NCBI GenBank assembly: GCA_021234535.1
Contig: CM037848.1
Span: forward strand, 13,187,944-13,251,943
Reading direction: 5' to 3'
Length of the DNA stretch: 64,000 nt
Origin: Stichopus chloronotus
Lineage: Eukaryota; Echinodermata; Holothuroidea; Aspidochirotida; Stichopodidae
A program made the translations under genes and the position numbers. This document shows, piece after piece, positions 1-13,500 of the stretch. Position 1 is the first letter of the stretch. Each line of letters starts with the position of its first letter. A model generated the notes under the pieces. It had not been told where the DNA came from, searched no databases, and saw nothing but the letters and a program-made list of their open reading frames with translations.

Positions 1-650
1 CCTAGTTTGGGTTGAAACCCCATGTTTGGGATAAAACCCTGGTTAAAAATGCCTGCATTATATAGCAAAGGTGTCCTAGTATCTGTCAGTACAACACTCT
101 GGATTGAGGAGGGTTCTGTATACCTGTAGGTGTGAAATTTTAGGACATGCAGGTCCCTGCATTCTTTGGCTTTCTGGAATTTTTGTCTATGATTGGAAGA
201 TTTGAAGTTTGGAGGATTGGAAGTCTCTTTGGAAGATTTCATCTCTCAGAGTAGAGGGCCGTGAAAGGTTACATGGATTAGTGACTTGCTATAAAAAGGC
301 AGGGTGGTGTGGAAGGATGCCAGTTCTAAGAAAAGTCACTGGGGAAATTTATGTTGGAAATTTTTAAATGTGCACAGCACAGCAAATTGAAGCCCCAGCA
401 TGGGATTGGAACAGTCAAACTCAATCCCGTGTTCTGGCATAAAATGGAGGTATTAAGGTCATGACTGATTCATTGATGAGTTCGTCGGTTCTTATCCAGT
501 ACTCTACCAACCTAGATGGCTGGGTGGTTCAGTTTCAAGAAGACTAAAGAATTTGGTAGGACATTATGCTATAGTTGCATGCTTGTAAGCCTCTTCTCAC
601 CAGGCTGAGGTGGCATGTGTAACTCTTGTTCCTTTGGGTTGGAGAATTAT

Positions 651-815
651 CCTCTCTGAGGCTTTTGTGTATTACTTCCTTTAACCCATCTCAAAATTAC
701 AGGAAAATTAGATTTTAAGAATTGAATATCTTAAATTTTAAATATCTTAAATTTTAAATTTCCTGAAATTTTGAGATGGGTGATAGGAAGTAACACCCAT
801 CAACCTCATAGAGGT
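651..815. mobile_element. Foldback (MITE-like) inverted repeat
   Basis: Arms of about 38 nt (672-709 and 757-793) pair with few mismatches and extend outward through CCTCT-x-TGAGG at 651-661 and 804-814. The centre is AT-only direct repeats. No coding capacity. The identity of any transposon family is unknown. Confidence 0.65.
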
Positions 816-1020
816 ATGTGTTCAACACAGAGGAAAGCTAAATGCTCGATTTAGGCTCACCGAAATGGTGTTACTGCTCTGTGTGAACTAGAAATATTGA
901 TAACTAGAGATAAAAGAGAACTAGATATTGACAAAGAAAAACAAGAGCATGTAAGTGATGTAGTCTGCGCTCTCCCTTCATCCAAATGATCAGGATTATC
1001 AAGCGACATAAAGGGATGGT

Positions 1021-1127
1021 GGTGATGAGGAGTAGGGAGGGGGGCAGGGATGGGGTGATGAGGAGTAGGGAGGGGGGCAGGGATGGGGTGATGAGGAGTA
1101 GGGAGGGGGGCAGGGATGGGGTGATGA
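1021..1127. repeat. 33-bp G-rich minisatellite
   Basis: Three near-identical 33-bp units (GGTGATG marker at 1021, 1054, 1087 and 1120) with several G runs per unit on the plus strand. Confidence 0.93.
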
Positions 1128-2353
1128 AGGGAATGATTATACGAATAAATACCAGTATTTGGTAGACAGTCTCAAGCTATTGTAGCAGTCATCAATTGTG
1201 CACCCTCCACCGCACACTTGCTATCCATGGCTCTCACAACATAACACTGACTGCTGTACCAGTAGTTCCATCCAAACAAGTAATACTTGTGTAAGAGGTA
1301 CGGCTGTTAAGCCTTCAACCTTATGTGCTTTCAGTGCTCTAATGATTTCGTTCAGCATTTGTCAAAAACCACATTTTCCCTTGGTACTAGTGCATTTTAA
1401 GTACATAATTAATGGAAAAATGGCATATTCTAGGAGCCAATTGTGACACATTTACAGTTTCAAGTCACATTTAGTGTATCTTTTCTATCTTGCAAGGGAG
1501 TGTGGGGGGGGGGGGAGAGTGAACCAAATGTGGAGGTACAGTAGTGTCAAAAGAGTTCCATTTTTTTGAAGAGCAGTAAATTTGTAGCATGTATCATGTC
1601 CATTTCATCTAAATTATGCTGACTGAAAAAGTGTAATTTCTAAAAACAAAGACATTTCTAAATTGTTGAATATATATCAGGTAATCTTTTTGTCATGATC
1701 AAGTTTTAAACACATGGGGAAAAAAAACCTCGACTGAAATAAGATTTCTTTTAAGCTAGCTAGGTGTTGTGTACAGTCTGCTTTTTTTAAAACAATGAAC
1801 TTATTGTAAGTCAATTTTTGTTTTTTGTTGGTTTTTTTGGGGGGAAGGGGGGTGGGTTAGGGCGGGAGTTATTGGGAAGTACAATGTTTACAGCTTGACA
1901 TAATCTCCGAATTGAAAACTTCTGTCCTCCATGAGGTATTTCCTTTGTGATGTTAAGTATTGTAAAACAAATGATGAAAATCATGATAGAAACTTTTTGA
2001 AAAAAAAAAAAAAAAACCTGAATGTTTTAATTCAGCCTAACAAAAAGCATCTTGTTACTTCAGTTGATAGTTGAATGATATGTAACAGGTGCTTTGTGTT
2101 TTTACTTTGAAATTCACATAACAATTAAAATGCAGCTTCTCAAGCTTTGTTTTTTTTTCTGTAATCTGATGTTACGTTCAACCTATGCAAAGGGCCTAAC
2201 AAGAATTTCTTTATGCTGGCCAGTAAAGTTGATTTTGAAAAAAAAAAAAATGGATTAAAAAAGAAAAAATGAAAACATCAGAGATAAGGAAATTATTTTT
2301 GTTTGTCTATTAAAAACAACTTGTAAGTATGTGAATACTGTGTAAATATATCA

Positions 2354-2359
2354 AATAAA
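2354..2359 (+). promoter_or_regulatory. Candidate polyadenylation signal, plus strand
   Basis: AATAAA followed about 30 nt later by GCTTGTTTTTTGTATTTT, a typical downstream element. Suggests a transcript ending near 2380 on the plus strand. Confidence 0.4.
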
Positions 2360-2573
2360 AGACTTCATGTCCTGTGATTCATAAAGCTTGTTTTTTGTAT
2401 TTTTTTCCTAATTTTCTTACTTTTGTTTACAAATAGAATGGGGGCATCCATGTTTTTGTTGTTACTAAGGTGTCATTGGTTTCTTTTTTGATTCCTTGTT
2501 GATGGAAGGTAGGCAAGAAATCTATGTGATGGTGATGGCTTGTGTATGTATGTGAGCCTTGGCTCGTAAACAT

Positions 2574-3290
2574 GGTATCTCAAGAAGGGACGGGTGCTCA
2601 AACTTCAAAGTTGGTATGTTGGTAGTCCATTGCAAGTAGATGATCCCTATTGTTTCTCATGCAGGTCAAAAGGTCATTTGAGGTTGCTAGAGCATGAAAT
2701 ATAAAAACATATTAAGGGAGATATATCAGCAATAGAATGTTGTTGGAACTTCAATCTCATATCACTGGTAGCACTTGACGAGTAGATGTTGTCTGGCATT
2801 TTGAATCGGGGTCAAAGGTCATGTGAGGTCAATAGAGAACACTTTGAAACACTTGTAAATACAGTGTCTCAATAAGGGAAAGGTGATTAAATTGCAAAGT
2901 TGGTGTGTTGATAGTCCATTGTGAGTTGATGATCCCTATTGTTTTTCATGGAGGTCAAAGGGCATCTGAGGTCACCAGAGCTTAAAGTATGAAAACCAGT
3001 CAAATGCACATATCTCCGCAATGGAATGTTGCTGGAACTTCAAGGTGTTATCGTTGGTAGCACTTAACAAGTAGATAATATCTGTCACTTTTCATGAAGG
3101 TCAAAGGTCATGTGAAGTCAATAGAAGACATAGTTTTTAAACCATGTAAACACAGTACCTCAAGGAGGGAAAGGTGCTTGAATTCAAAGGTGTTGTGTTG
3201 GTAGACCACTGCAGGCACTATCATTTTCATGGGGGCTAAAGGTCATCCAAGGTCACCAGAGGTTAAATCATGAAAACATGATCTCTCAAC
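2574..3290. repeat. Higher-order tandem repeat with AGGTCA half-sites
   Basis: About 2.5 units of roughly 290 bp (CTCAA-x-AAGGGA-type markers near 2579, 2868 and 3158), each with two subunits bearing an AGGTCA-N-AGGTCA-N4-AGGTCA-like triplet. Triplets at 2809-2831, 2952-2974, 3098-3120 and 3233-3255; a related site at 2663-2676 has spacing 2. Confidence 0.88.
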
Positions 3291-6200
3291 AACTGATTGT
3301 AACTAGCACTCTAAACTGTCAAAATTGGTAGCGGTTGATGAGTAGATGAGCCCTTGTTTGAATTGCCAAACGAATAGCATGTAAACAATGAAGTTCTCTA
3401 CACAACTTAGTGTGTCGACGAATGCACCAGTACAGCAGCTGCATATAGAACATTGCAAATTACAATCATAGCCTACTGCTAGAGGCTCAACATACATGCG
3501 CAAGCCCAGGGATTTTTCCCAAGGCTGGGATTCCTGGAATCCTGGGATGCTTTTTCCTCAAACTGCTGCAAGGAGGGCGCTTTACTGTGTCATTGAGACA
3601 TCATATGCGAGGGGTCTATAGCAGTGGTCCAGGCTAGACCAAACATCTCTAAGCTCAAAAAGTGAATGCCAATGGCATCGTCCAGGAGCCAGTGTTGACC
3701 AAGAGCAGTCAAAACACACTTTATACTTGAATTATCTGGCCTTTTACAAAATTTTGTCACAATTTTCCAACCTCCCCCCAACCCACAGAACACTTAACTT
3801 GGCCTCTGGAACAGTTGGCAAAAGGCTACTGCTACTTCAAATGCAGGAAAATAGATTGTTGGATAATAACAGGAGAAAAGAATGGAGCAAGAAATCGCCT
3901 ATAAGAGGGCACCATTTTGCACCAATTATGGAGTCACTGTAACCTCAGCTCCAGATCGCTTCGTAATCCGCAAACCTCAACCACCCCCACAGGTCCTTTG
4001 AAAATGTGGAGAATATTGCCCTGGAGAGTCAAATTGCGTCATATTGTTTACACTGTCCTTCATCATCAGTGAACCTTAAAGGACCAACATCCTTCACACA
4101 CACCAGAAAACATTGTTTACGCACAAAATCGCAAACTACGCAGAGTGAAGAACAAAACAAAATAGCATGTTATAATTTGTTTTTTATTTTGATATGAATA
4201 AAACCTGAAAACATTTCAGGATTAAAAGGTCATAGTCAGGATAATTTTATCATAAATGTACTTCAGGTCACCTTTAAAAGTCTGTGGGCATTGTGCAGCC
4301 AATATAACATGATAACTTACAACAAAACAATAATTTACAGAAGGTTAGGGAAGGTTTTTATAATTTGTTTGCCACTGATCCAGCATTGTCATTTCTTTCT
4401 CTTTCTTTTAAATAGTCGAGTTGTGGATTTGAGGTGATACATGATCATTGTACAGCCTGGATTGATGAGAAGTTTTGTTGTAAATACAAGTTGGAGAGCA
4501 GTGTAAGGTCAAATGACCGTCAGTGACACCGCTAACGTTAACGCTGACAAATTTGTTCTGTTTAACTGATAAACCCCCGACCGACTGATTCGAAGTGCCC
4601 CCCCATCCCTCTCCTCCCGATAACAAGCCCTGTCTGCCAAAACGTCGATGAACTCAACACAATATCAACTAGATACGCCTTGCTCTCCAACCGTAAAAGA
4701 GAAACTAGTCAACTGTGAATTTAAATATGAACATATATACATAACAACTTCAAAAGGAGACTGAATCAAGAAATGGGGTGTTTATTCAGTAACACAAGAA
4801 GACACCAGCATCGCTAGGAGGGGTATGTATCATCTCAACTGATCAATTTAGATTTACCACCGTTTTGTCCAAAATCATTTTCTACTTAGCAATCTAAACG
4901 TTCTTGATTAAATGCAGAGTTTAACAAAATGAAAAAAAAAAGGAGCCCAACCCATCATCAGGCAAATGAGACCCACTTTTTTCATGCCCACCACACTGGT
5001 GCCCTGCTGTGTACTATACACAAGTTGTTCCTCTTCCGTCTCTGACAAAAGCCAGCATCAACTAAAGTTTGATGTTTAAACAAGTTTAAAAGAACTACAA
5101 ATGATGATAATTTGACTTCAGGCTGTTTTGGTGTCTGAAACTCCAACAAAAACTACATAGAGGTCCTGAAATCGCCATTTTCTTTTTTTCTAAAATAAAT
5201 GCTGGTGTTTATCCTTTTCTTTTGTAAGAAAACAAATGATTTCTGAAAGAATTTGCCTACAAAACTATCCGTGTAAAAATATTTTCTTTTTGATGATGCA
5301 AAGTCACATATATATATGTCTGTTTATGACTATTCTAAAAGTAAGAGTTCCAACTTTAACAAAACTTTTAAAACTATTCACACCAACATTTTTGTTCTCT
5401 TCAACTTTAAATTTGATAATGCCATAAACTATTTGACTGGAAGATACAGTGACTGGGAAGATCTCTTCCACACCATGTACAGAAACCACTGTTTCAAAAC
5501 TCATAAAATCCAAGCTGAAAATTACAGGTAAAGAAAACATAATTTACATTCACAATTAAAAAAAAGTAAGGAAACCTTCCTTATCGATCCCAAACAACTA
5601 CTAACAAGTGAGAGTACTATTAGAAAAAAGATTCATAACAAAAATAGCTGCTTGGTTTCATGTGAAGCAAGGGTGGTAACAACTTGATACAAATTAGACT
5701 TGTACAATGCACAAGGACAAGTGAATGAAACCTGCATATCAAGTGAGAGAGAAAATAAAAAGCAAGCAAGAGGAACTAGAAATAAAAAATATTAAAAGGT
5801 ATGATGGTGGCAGTGTTTAGCTGGCAGCAAGAATTAGAATAAAAAAAGGAAAATACTTTGTTTTTCTAATCTTTTTTTTTTTGATAGATACATTGTACTG
5901 GCTTTTAGGCAAAAAAAGATGAAACTGATTACCAACACTACTTTTGGCAGCATCAGCAAGAAAGTTTCAAACCTATATTTACGATGACAGGGGGTGACAA
6001 TAATATTTTTCAGGGTAATGGATGCCCTTCAACCATCTCTACATACCCACATTGAGTTGATGGCTAATTTTCTTGGCAATTTACATGATGTACAGTATTA
6101 AGCATTCCAACAAGCAGATACATCCCAAAAAAACACCATTACTTAAGTTTTAAGTAAAGAGGCCAAATATATGTTCTAATGCACAAATGGCCACAAAATT

Positions 6201-7284
6201 AATTTGCAGCTTTTTGCAAGGTAAAGGAAAAAATAAAAACTGTACCACAAGTTCGTGAAATGCAAGGAATTTTGTCACACATTCCTATCTTTACACAAAT
6301 GATTAATGATAGCGGACTGATGTCATAATGGTATCGTGCAAATCTCATTAACCACATCCAAGATACTCAAATACATGCAGTTTCCTTGAATTTTGCATAA
6401 ATAACCACGAAGAACTTTTTTTCTGTCTTTAGCTCCCCTCTCTGGTGCTACTTTTTTTTAACATTTTTTCTCTTTTTTTTTCTAATTTCCCGACTTCTGA
6501 GTTAGTTGTAAATAATAACAGGCAATACCTTTTTTTTTTTGCCAAAAGTCTTTCCATTAAATAATTTATGAAAGACATGATAAATAAAGGCTTGGATGCA
6601 TATGCCAACCCACATCAACAATTCTGCCTACACCCAAACGGTCTGTGTTTTATACCCGTGACAATAATGGTGAGATTTTTGCAGTGAAAAGTGTGACATA
6701 GAGAATGGCTTGTTCACTGCTTCAAAGTCTAAAATCAATGTAAGTACATAGTGTTAAGTATTTACAAACCTTTTCACTGACTTTCAAGAACAACTCAAAA
6801 TAGCAGTAAATACATGAATAAGTACAGACTGAGCGAAAATTAACTAAAATTTGATATACTTCTCTGTTAATGTGAATAAACATTTAACTGCAACAAGAAA
6901 ATGGATTAAAACATGATAAAATTTAGAAATCATCATGAGCTAAAAATCATCGTACAATGTCGCTGACACTTGAATCATTTAAGTACAGTCCTGTACAACA
7001 CACATACCTCAAAGACCACCACAAGCAGCAGTTACAAACATTTGAGACGTCTTGACCAAAACATGCTTCCTTTACCTTCTTTCTTAAATGATCAAAAAGG
7101 GTTTTTAAGTGGACCAGACATGATAATGCCAGCTTTGAGAAATTACCAAAGCAAGAAATGATTAATTATGCCATGAAACAATCAATAAGAGAGCCATTTT
7201 GGTAATAGAATTACAAGCTTACATTGAAGCACACTATTATTAGAACTACAAGGTAACGATATTATCCTTGAAGTTTTCCGATTT

Positions 7285-7690
7285 GTGTGCTCATAAGCAT
7301 GTGTGTGCGTGCCCAAAAGAATTTCAGGTCCTCAGAGAGAGTTTCTGTAGATTTCTCAAGTCCTCAAAAAACACCAAAAGGGTGTGTAGTATTAAGGTTA
7401 GGGTTAAGGAAGCAACAACAAAGCAAAATTCCATTAAGTCCTCACTCCATGTGTAATGTCGACTTGAGTGTGTATGTGCATGTGTGTCTTTGTATTGTAG
7501 TACTTTCCAAGAACCTGAACAAAAGAATTTCAGGTCCTCAGAAAAACAACAATTGTGAGTGTATTGTTAAGGTGAGGGTTCAGGAAGAAACAACAAAGGA
7601 AAATACAATGGAGTCCTCACTTGTATGTAATGTAAAGCTGGGTGTGTGGGTGCATGTGAGTGTGTGTGAGGGTTCCTGGAGTAGGAGGAC
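7285..7690. repeat. Degenerate ~200-bp tandem duplication
   Basis: Two diverged units share, in order, GAATTTCAGGTCCTCAGA, a TTAAGGT-x-AGGGTT segment, a GGAAG-x-AACAACAAA segment, AGTCCTCACT and a GTGTGT-rich tail (starts near 7319 and 7525). It probably lies in the 3' UTR or just past it. Confidence 0.75.
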
Positions 7691-9337
7691 AAAGCTTGTC
7701 TTTCATCCAACAATTCTACTGTAACATATACAACACGTGAGCTTTTACGAGTTACTTGTATCTTGGAAAATGAGTTGTGTATACTCCACTTCAAACAATC
7801 TATTCTTTATTCACTCTTTACATGACCAGGTTTGCCTACAAAAAGGTAAATACTGAAAGGTGGTTTAGTTAATTCGGCAATGTTTCGTAAAATGTTAGGA
7901 AAAGGAAGAAAAAAAAACAGAAAGAAAAGAAGCTGAACCTGGCTGAACTTCTTGCAATGTTCAGGTTTTACTTCGGACATGCAAGTATCATATAAATTGC
8001 ACCAATACATCTTGACTGCACAGAGAGATAAAGATAATAGTAAAAAATGAAAAATAAATCAAAAAGTTTTACAACCCCTCCCCTACCCAGAAATATTAAA
8101 GATGGATATACTGAAAATGTCTACAAGCTAAATAAGGCAATACACAAACTGTAGGTACATGTAAATTGGTCATTTATTTGGTCTGACAGTCAAAAGTGGT
8201 TTTACCCAGTTTGGGAAACATGATTTAACTAACCTTTTACTTCCATCTTAAGTAAGACTTGTAACTTGACCTATCTCATCTTAATCATATCCACAATATT
8301 TTCACAAAAATTAAATGTTTCTGTGTTTCTTTCTCACATGACGAGTTTACAAAGAAGGAATTCACAAACTGATAGGTTAAACTGATTTTCACGCACCATC
8401 TATGTTTGAAATTGTTGCTTCGGCAAGGTGATCAATAAAGCTGATGTTCATGACTTAAATTTTACTTGAGGAATCTCATAAATTATGAGAGGTAAAATAG
8501 TGAGTGAAGGAGACTGACTGTTACTAATTTTGTCGATGGGCTTGATCCAATCTGTGGAGCAATGACACCAGCATGATCACATTAATGCCATGTTACATCA
8601 ATTTGAAGACTGTGACAGCAATGTGACGTATATGGTACAGCGTGTGACAGCACTGCCAAACATGACAATATTTTTGACAGCAATATAATGGTCACCGGTT
8701 GCCTGAACGAACACTCGTGTCATGAAAATTGACTGTGCCACAGGGCATCACATCACATCACAGACATGCGACATATGTCACTCTAGAAAGTGAGTGACGA
8801 GTTTTCTGACGTGTTGTGATCCTTTAATGAACCCATAACACCACAAAAGGCACTGCCACCATGATTTTCAGTGACAGTGTCATCATAGGGAACAAAAGTG
8901 CCAGAAATAGTTCTCAACAGTGAAGGAATCACAAAGTGATATACGCATACAAGCATACATTAGATTGACTCATACAGGGACACCATGATGTTCTTAAAAA
9001 TAGCAAAAATTAGTTTCGCCACCAAACATGTCATCCACGTGACATTTGCAACCAATATACCACATTACTGGTGTCCAAGCCTTTTTCTACCAGTCGTAGA
9101 GGATAGACTATCAGCACTACGGCTGTTGAAACCATGTACCTTTAAATGGTAGCATCACCTGGTCAGCAATGGTACACAATCTGAGGCACTTTAAAATGCT
9201 AAACATGAGATCAGCCATGAGACAGAAATATAATTATGTTATTATGTACAACTCAGAAAATACATTTGAACAAACATCTGATATTTTTGTGACAGTTCCT
9301 TCCGATTTCATTCTTCACTCATCTTGAAGTTTTGTAT

Positions 9338-9343
9338 TTTATT
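9338..9343 (-). promoter_or_regulatory. Candidate polyadenylation signals, EGFR
   Basis: AATAAA on the minus strand, the first after the stop codon (about 850 nt downstream). Further AATAAA sites lie at 8173-8178, 7806-7811, 4781-4786 and 4183-4188. I cannot tell which is used. Confidence 0.35.
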
Positions 9344-10187
9344 TTTATCCTCTTTGACAGTATTACTCATAATACACCACTCTAATTCATAAGCTGGCAA
9401 AAGCTAAGTGTTCACTGACAGTATGCCACACAGATCAGGCTAAGAACAGATCATAACTCAAATAATACCTCATAGCACGATACATGACTCATTAGGTCTG
9501 GAGGTTGTTCCTCCCGGTATCATGTCACTTCCAATGTTTGGATGAGGGTAGTGCCTCACATAACATTTCTCCCAGTCTGATGGCATACTTTGTCCTACAT
9601 CAGTTGGCCAGAGTTTCCTTACCACAGCAGCATGTTTGATACCCATCCACAGATCCTCGGACGTAAATGTTTACCAATAACCCTCCAAACAAGAAGCATC
9701 CATCATTATTGTTACATCCTTGACAAGTTGTGAACATGCTTCCTCTAAAGAATTCCATATCTGATGGTTCTGGTTTGACAAAGCTCCTTGAAGGTAGCAA
9801 CAGCTGGTGTCTTCAACACGTGAAGATCATGCTTATAACCCACAGTTAGGCCTGACCGCGTGCGTCTTCACATTTGCTTCTCCCACTGCCTGAAAGTTTA
9901 CCGTTTGTTCGAATACAGCTCTGAGTACAGGAGCTGTTCGTTTCCCGTGCAGGTAGGTATGGTTCAGGTAACACACTTTCAACTTCCTAGACATCGACTG
10001 TACTGTGGCCATATGCTTGCTTCTGAGTCCCCTTTCATGCAACATTTCCATTTACTCGAACAAATCCATTTCACTCAAAAGACAACATTGCATTCATATA
10101 ACCAAGCATGCACGTAAACAACAACAGGTTATTCTAGTCCTGACATTCATTCAATAATACCATGATAGTGCGTGTTCTTGTACATTC

Positions 10188-10582
10188 TTAGACTGTCGAT
10201 TCACCACCTCCTCCGACCTGAACCTCATTGTTTACATAGTCATGCTCGGGGATTCCCACAGAAGCAGGAGTGCTGTACAAACGATTGAATCTTGGGTCTT
10301 GGTTTATCGGGGATTTGGGGTTGTGGAGGAACGGGGTGCTGCTGCTGAGGTTATCTGTCATGCCGTTCTGGTAGGGCACGGTTCCGTTGAGGCCTCCGTT
10401 TGGTTTCCTTGGTGACCAGACATCTTCCTGAACGGGTTCAGAACCGAGTACCGCAAGGTATTCCAAGTTGTCCACAGCTATGCCCTTAAGAGCATCATCG
10501 GCCAGGGGTATGTAAGCATCCTGCCTCGGAAGCACGGGCTGCATCGGATCGTTCTGATACTCTGGCTCTGCAGGCGGGCGAG
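10188..10582 (-). CDS. EGFR: EGFR last coding exon, C-terminal tail and stop
   Basis: Enters in phase 1 (G plus CT gives Ala) and ends at a TAA stop (10190-10188); 130 residues. Visible tyrosine motifs: PEYQND, DAYIPL, NLEYLAV, VPYQNG, RLYSTP and HDYVNNE. Three fit the Y-x-N consensus for Grb2 SH2 binding (YQN twice, YVN), as in human PEYINQ and PVYHNQ. The protein ends GGGGESTV, which fits a class I PDZ ligand (S/T-x-hydrophobic). The acceptor is TTTCAG. Confidence 0.95.
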
Positions 10583-13500
10583 CTGAAAGCAAGAGCACAT
10601 ACGGTGATGGTTTAACAACGTGGAGTGTGTTAGCCTTGAACATAAACAATGGCATTGACAAAGCTATCATCATGAGTGAAATTTATTTAAAAAACATGAC
10701 AGCTCTTCTACTAAACGCTATTTCTAATTAAGGCATGCCTCTGATTACTATCGTGACAGAGGTGCGAAATTTTAATGCGTTGTTCAGAACATAACAATTA
10801 TTGAGACCAACAGCTGCCTTCCTGATCATACAACCTAAAAATTGAAAAGGAAAAAAAAAAAAGGGCACTAGCTAATATTTTGCCAATTTCAACACTATGA
10901 CATATCTTGTGAACATCAAAGAAGTATGTCCTTCGTTGAAGATGTTAAAGCTAGTTAGAAAACTACTTTAAACACAAAATGATGGCAGTTGGATGGTTGT
11001 GGACAACGGTCCCATGAGTTTTTGGTTATTGATTAATGTCCATAGGAACAAAATCATAAATAAATGCAATAGGACTCAGCATTATAGTTTACAAACCACA
11101 TTGTAGGAGCAGAGTTAAGTGCTGGTACTCACTTTTAAAAGAAAATTAGTACAATTTGAATCATGAGAGAAACATCACATTATCACAGTGGCAGAACTAC
11201 AAAGCACATCTGGCTCACGATCTATTAATTTTAAGCCTCTCAACAACTTTGCTGGCAAGAGAAGCACTGTTGCTGGGTAGAGAGTTTTTCAATGGAACTA
11301 AAGAGCTATGTTAAATCACTGGAGATAATTAAGCAGCTCGTCTTTAGAAAATAAAACAATTCAACAAACGAGGAAAATGAAATGCCTTTATTGATGGCAC
11401 AGAGCAACTTTTTAGCACCATAAATCTCAAACAGTTCTGCAGTGAGGTTTCTGACCTCATACTCAAACACTTTATTACTCTAGCTGAAGGTTTTTCACAC
11501 TATCAAGAGATTCGCAGATGTCTGGTGGTACACGCCGGTTTGTCGTATTGCAGTTCGGTTGCTCAATTTAAAATGTTCTCTACTTTTACTGCAAGTAATA
11601 TAACGCTAGGATAGTCAAAAAGTCCATCACGCTGAGTCACAGTGAGATGTCTCATCTCCATAAATATCAAAAACATTCGATGGATTGTTCTTCATCAGAG
11701 AGATGGGATAAAATCATGGTTTAATATGTATCTTTTTTCTTTTCTTTTTTTTTTGGTAACACTGCATCTGATCAAACTGCATACAGAGGTTGACGATGGC
11801 ATCTGTCATGATTCACCATCTCCAGCATAACTCTTAAGATAACCATCAATAGCGACAAATCAAATATGCCAGTGAGTCATAAAAGAGAGGTTGCAGAAGC
11901 TTCTTGTGAGATACAAAAAAAAAGAGTTCACAACTGCTCCTGTAGTCAAGGTCTCATCCTCTTTTTCCCTTCTTAAAAGGTTCTGTGACATGAAAATGAC
12001 AATTTGGAATACTGGTTGTATTTCACATTGAAATTTGCTGCAAATTCCATCCTTGCCTTATTGACAGTTTTAAAGGCAAACTCCTGTCTTACACCTCTAT
12101 CAAGAGTAAACATTGGTAAAAGTATGCCAATTTATGACGTCAAGGAGAGGGACTTGCTTGAAATGTCTTATGTTTTCCTTGGTCTACTTTATCTTTTATT
12201 CAAGGACAATTCAAAATTTTATACGCACTGGAGATTTTGGTTTCGGCCCATGTATTTTCTTCTTTAGAGGTTATGAAACCTAGCAATTAAGTAATTAGAG
12301 ATAATGTGTATAGGTTTCATAAAAGAAACACTATAACATTGTGCAATACTCCATGTCATCAAACTCACATTTTCATCAAACTTTGCAAAGCCATTTTTCA
12401 AGAACAGGAACAGGAACAGAAATATAATACCAATGGACTTTCATTCAGGCCTTCACTCTACAACTTTTGAATGAAGCCAGCTCTTTTCCAGATGCATGTC
12501 ACCCAACCTTTAAGCACAAGCAATTAATTGCTTGTTAATTTGCTAATTAATTGCTAAACATTCACAAAGGTTTACAATTGATTGTAACAACAAGGGAAAA
12601 TGGAAAGCACAACCTTCTCCTATCAGAGAAAGGAGAAGTGTTTCTCTAAACTTTCTCAGGACTTTTAACCCTGACGTGTCTTCCAAGGGAAAGACGCTAA
12701 TTACCTATCAGAACGCATGAAGAAGGAGAATAAGTTGCTAGCAAGACATTCCACTCAGTGGCAATTTTTCTGTGTTTGAAAAGGCAAAATTCTGTGATTT
12801 ACCAAGGGTGGTTGTAAATTAGAAAATCTTGTGAATTTCTGTTATATGATTTCATTTCTGCATTCGCATTCTATGATTAGTGGATAGCAAATAAATGAAC
12901 CAGCCAGATTGCCATCTTGGAACAATAAGTGAGGCCCGAACTCTGTGTGGCAAAAGGCGTTCTCACGAAACTGTGAAACACAAATTCAATGGAAATTTTA
13001 GGATGATATAACTTGCACAGAGCTAAACGTTGGAATGCCCTTTTCCCTACATATGGTCAGGTTATCTAAAACAAATTCAAACGGTTGCATTTACTTCTGT
13101 TTTCCCCACAGATCTGGTTGGATATCAGGCTGTGAATGCATTACATACAGCAAATGGTGAAGGTAGAGCTGTTTTGCCATACAGAGGAAGGACTACGTGA
13201 ATTACGTTAGGCTTCTTTTGTTCAGTGTGTGACTAGTTAGACTGAAATCATTCTGGTTTTATATATTTATATGGAATAGCATTAGTCTAGCCACAGCAAT
13301 CAGTAAGTCGACTATACTTTGCTTCAAAGTCGTCCAACTGGCCCATGTCTTTTGGAGACAAATGTTACTTTATTTTTTTTTTCTCCTCACATTGTCGAGG
13401 AAAAGCGTGCAGACCAGAAACTTCAGTAATTTTCCGTGTTTCTCCCAAATGACATGTTTTTACTTTTCCATCTATCCATGACACAGAACACCAACCACTT

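Larger units (their letters stand above)
1..2400 (+). other. Possible 3' UTR of a convergent neighbour gene
   Basis: No coding exon was recognised on either strand. A plus-strand AATAAA at 2354-2359, followed by a GT- and T-rich stretch (2386-2408), resembles a 3' end, so a convergent transcript could end here. The region also holds a foldback element (651-815) and a G-rich minisatellite (1021-1127). Confidence 0.35.
2400..10187 (-). other. EGFR 3' UTR and downstream intergenic DNA
   Basis: No coding sequence was recognised. The 3' UTR begins at 10187, but its end cannot be fixed from sequence. Possible polyadenylation signals on the minus strand are listed separately. Short open frames here are unrelated to any family I know. 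A degenerate tandem duplication lies at 7285-7690 and half-site repeats at 2574-3290. Confidence 0.55.

Noticed and set aside
7287..7724. 145-codon open frame on the plus strand
   Set aside because: It lies across a degenerate tandem duplication with GT-rich simple sequence; the protein is low complexity and matches nothing I know.
9600..10117. Short open frames on both strands just past the EGFR stop
   Set aside because: No conserved family; interpreted as 3' UTR sequence.
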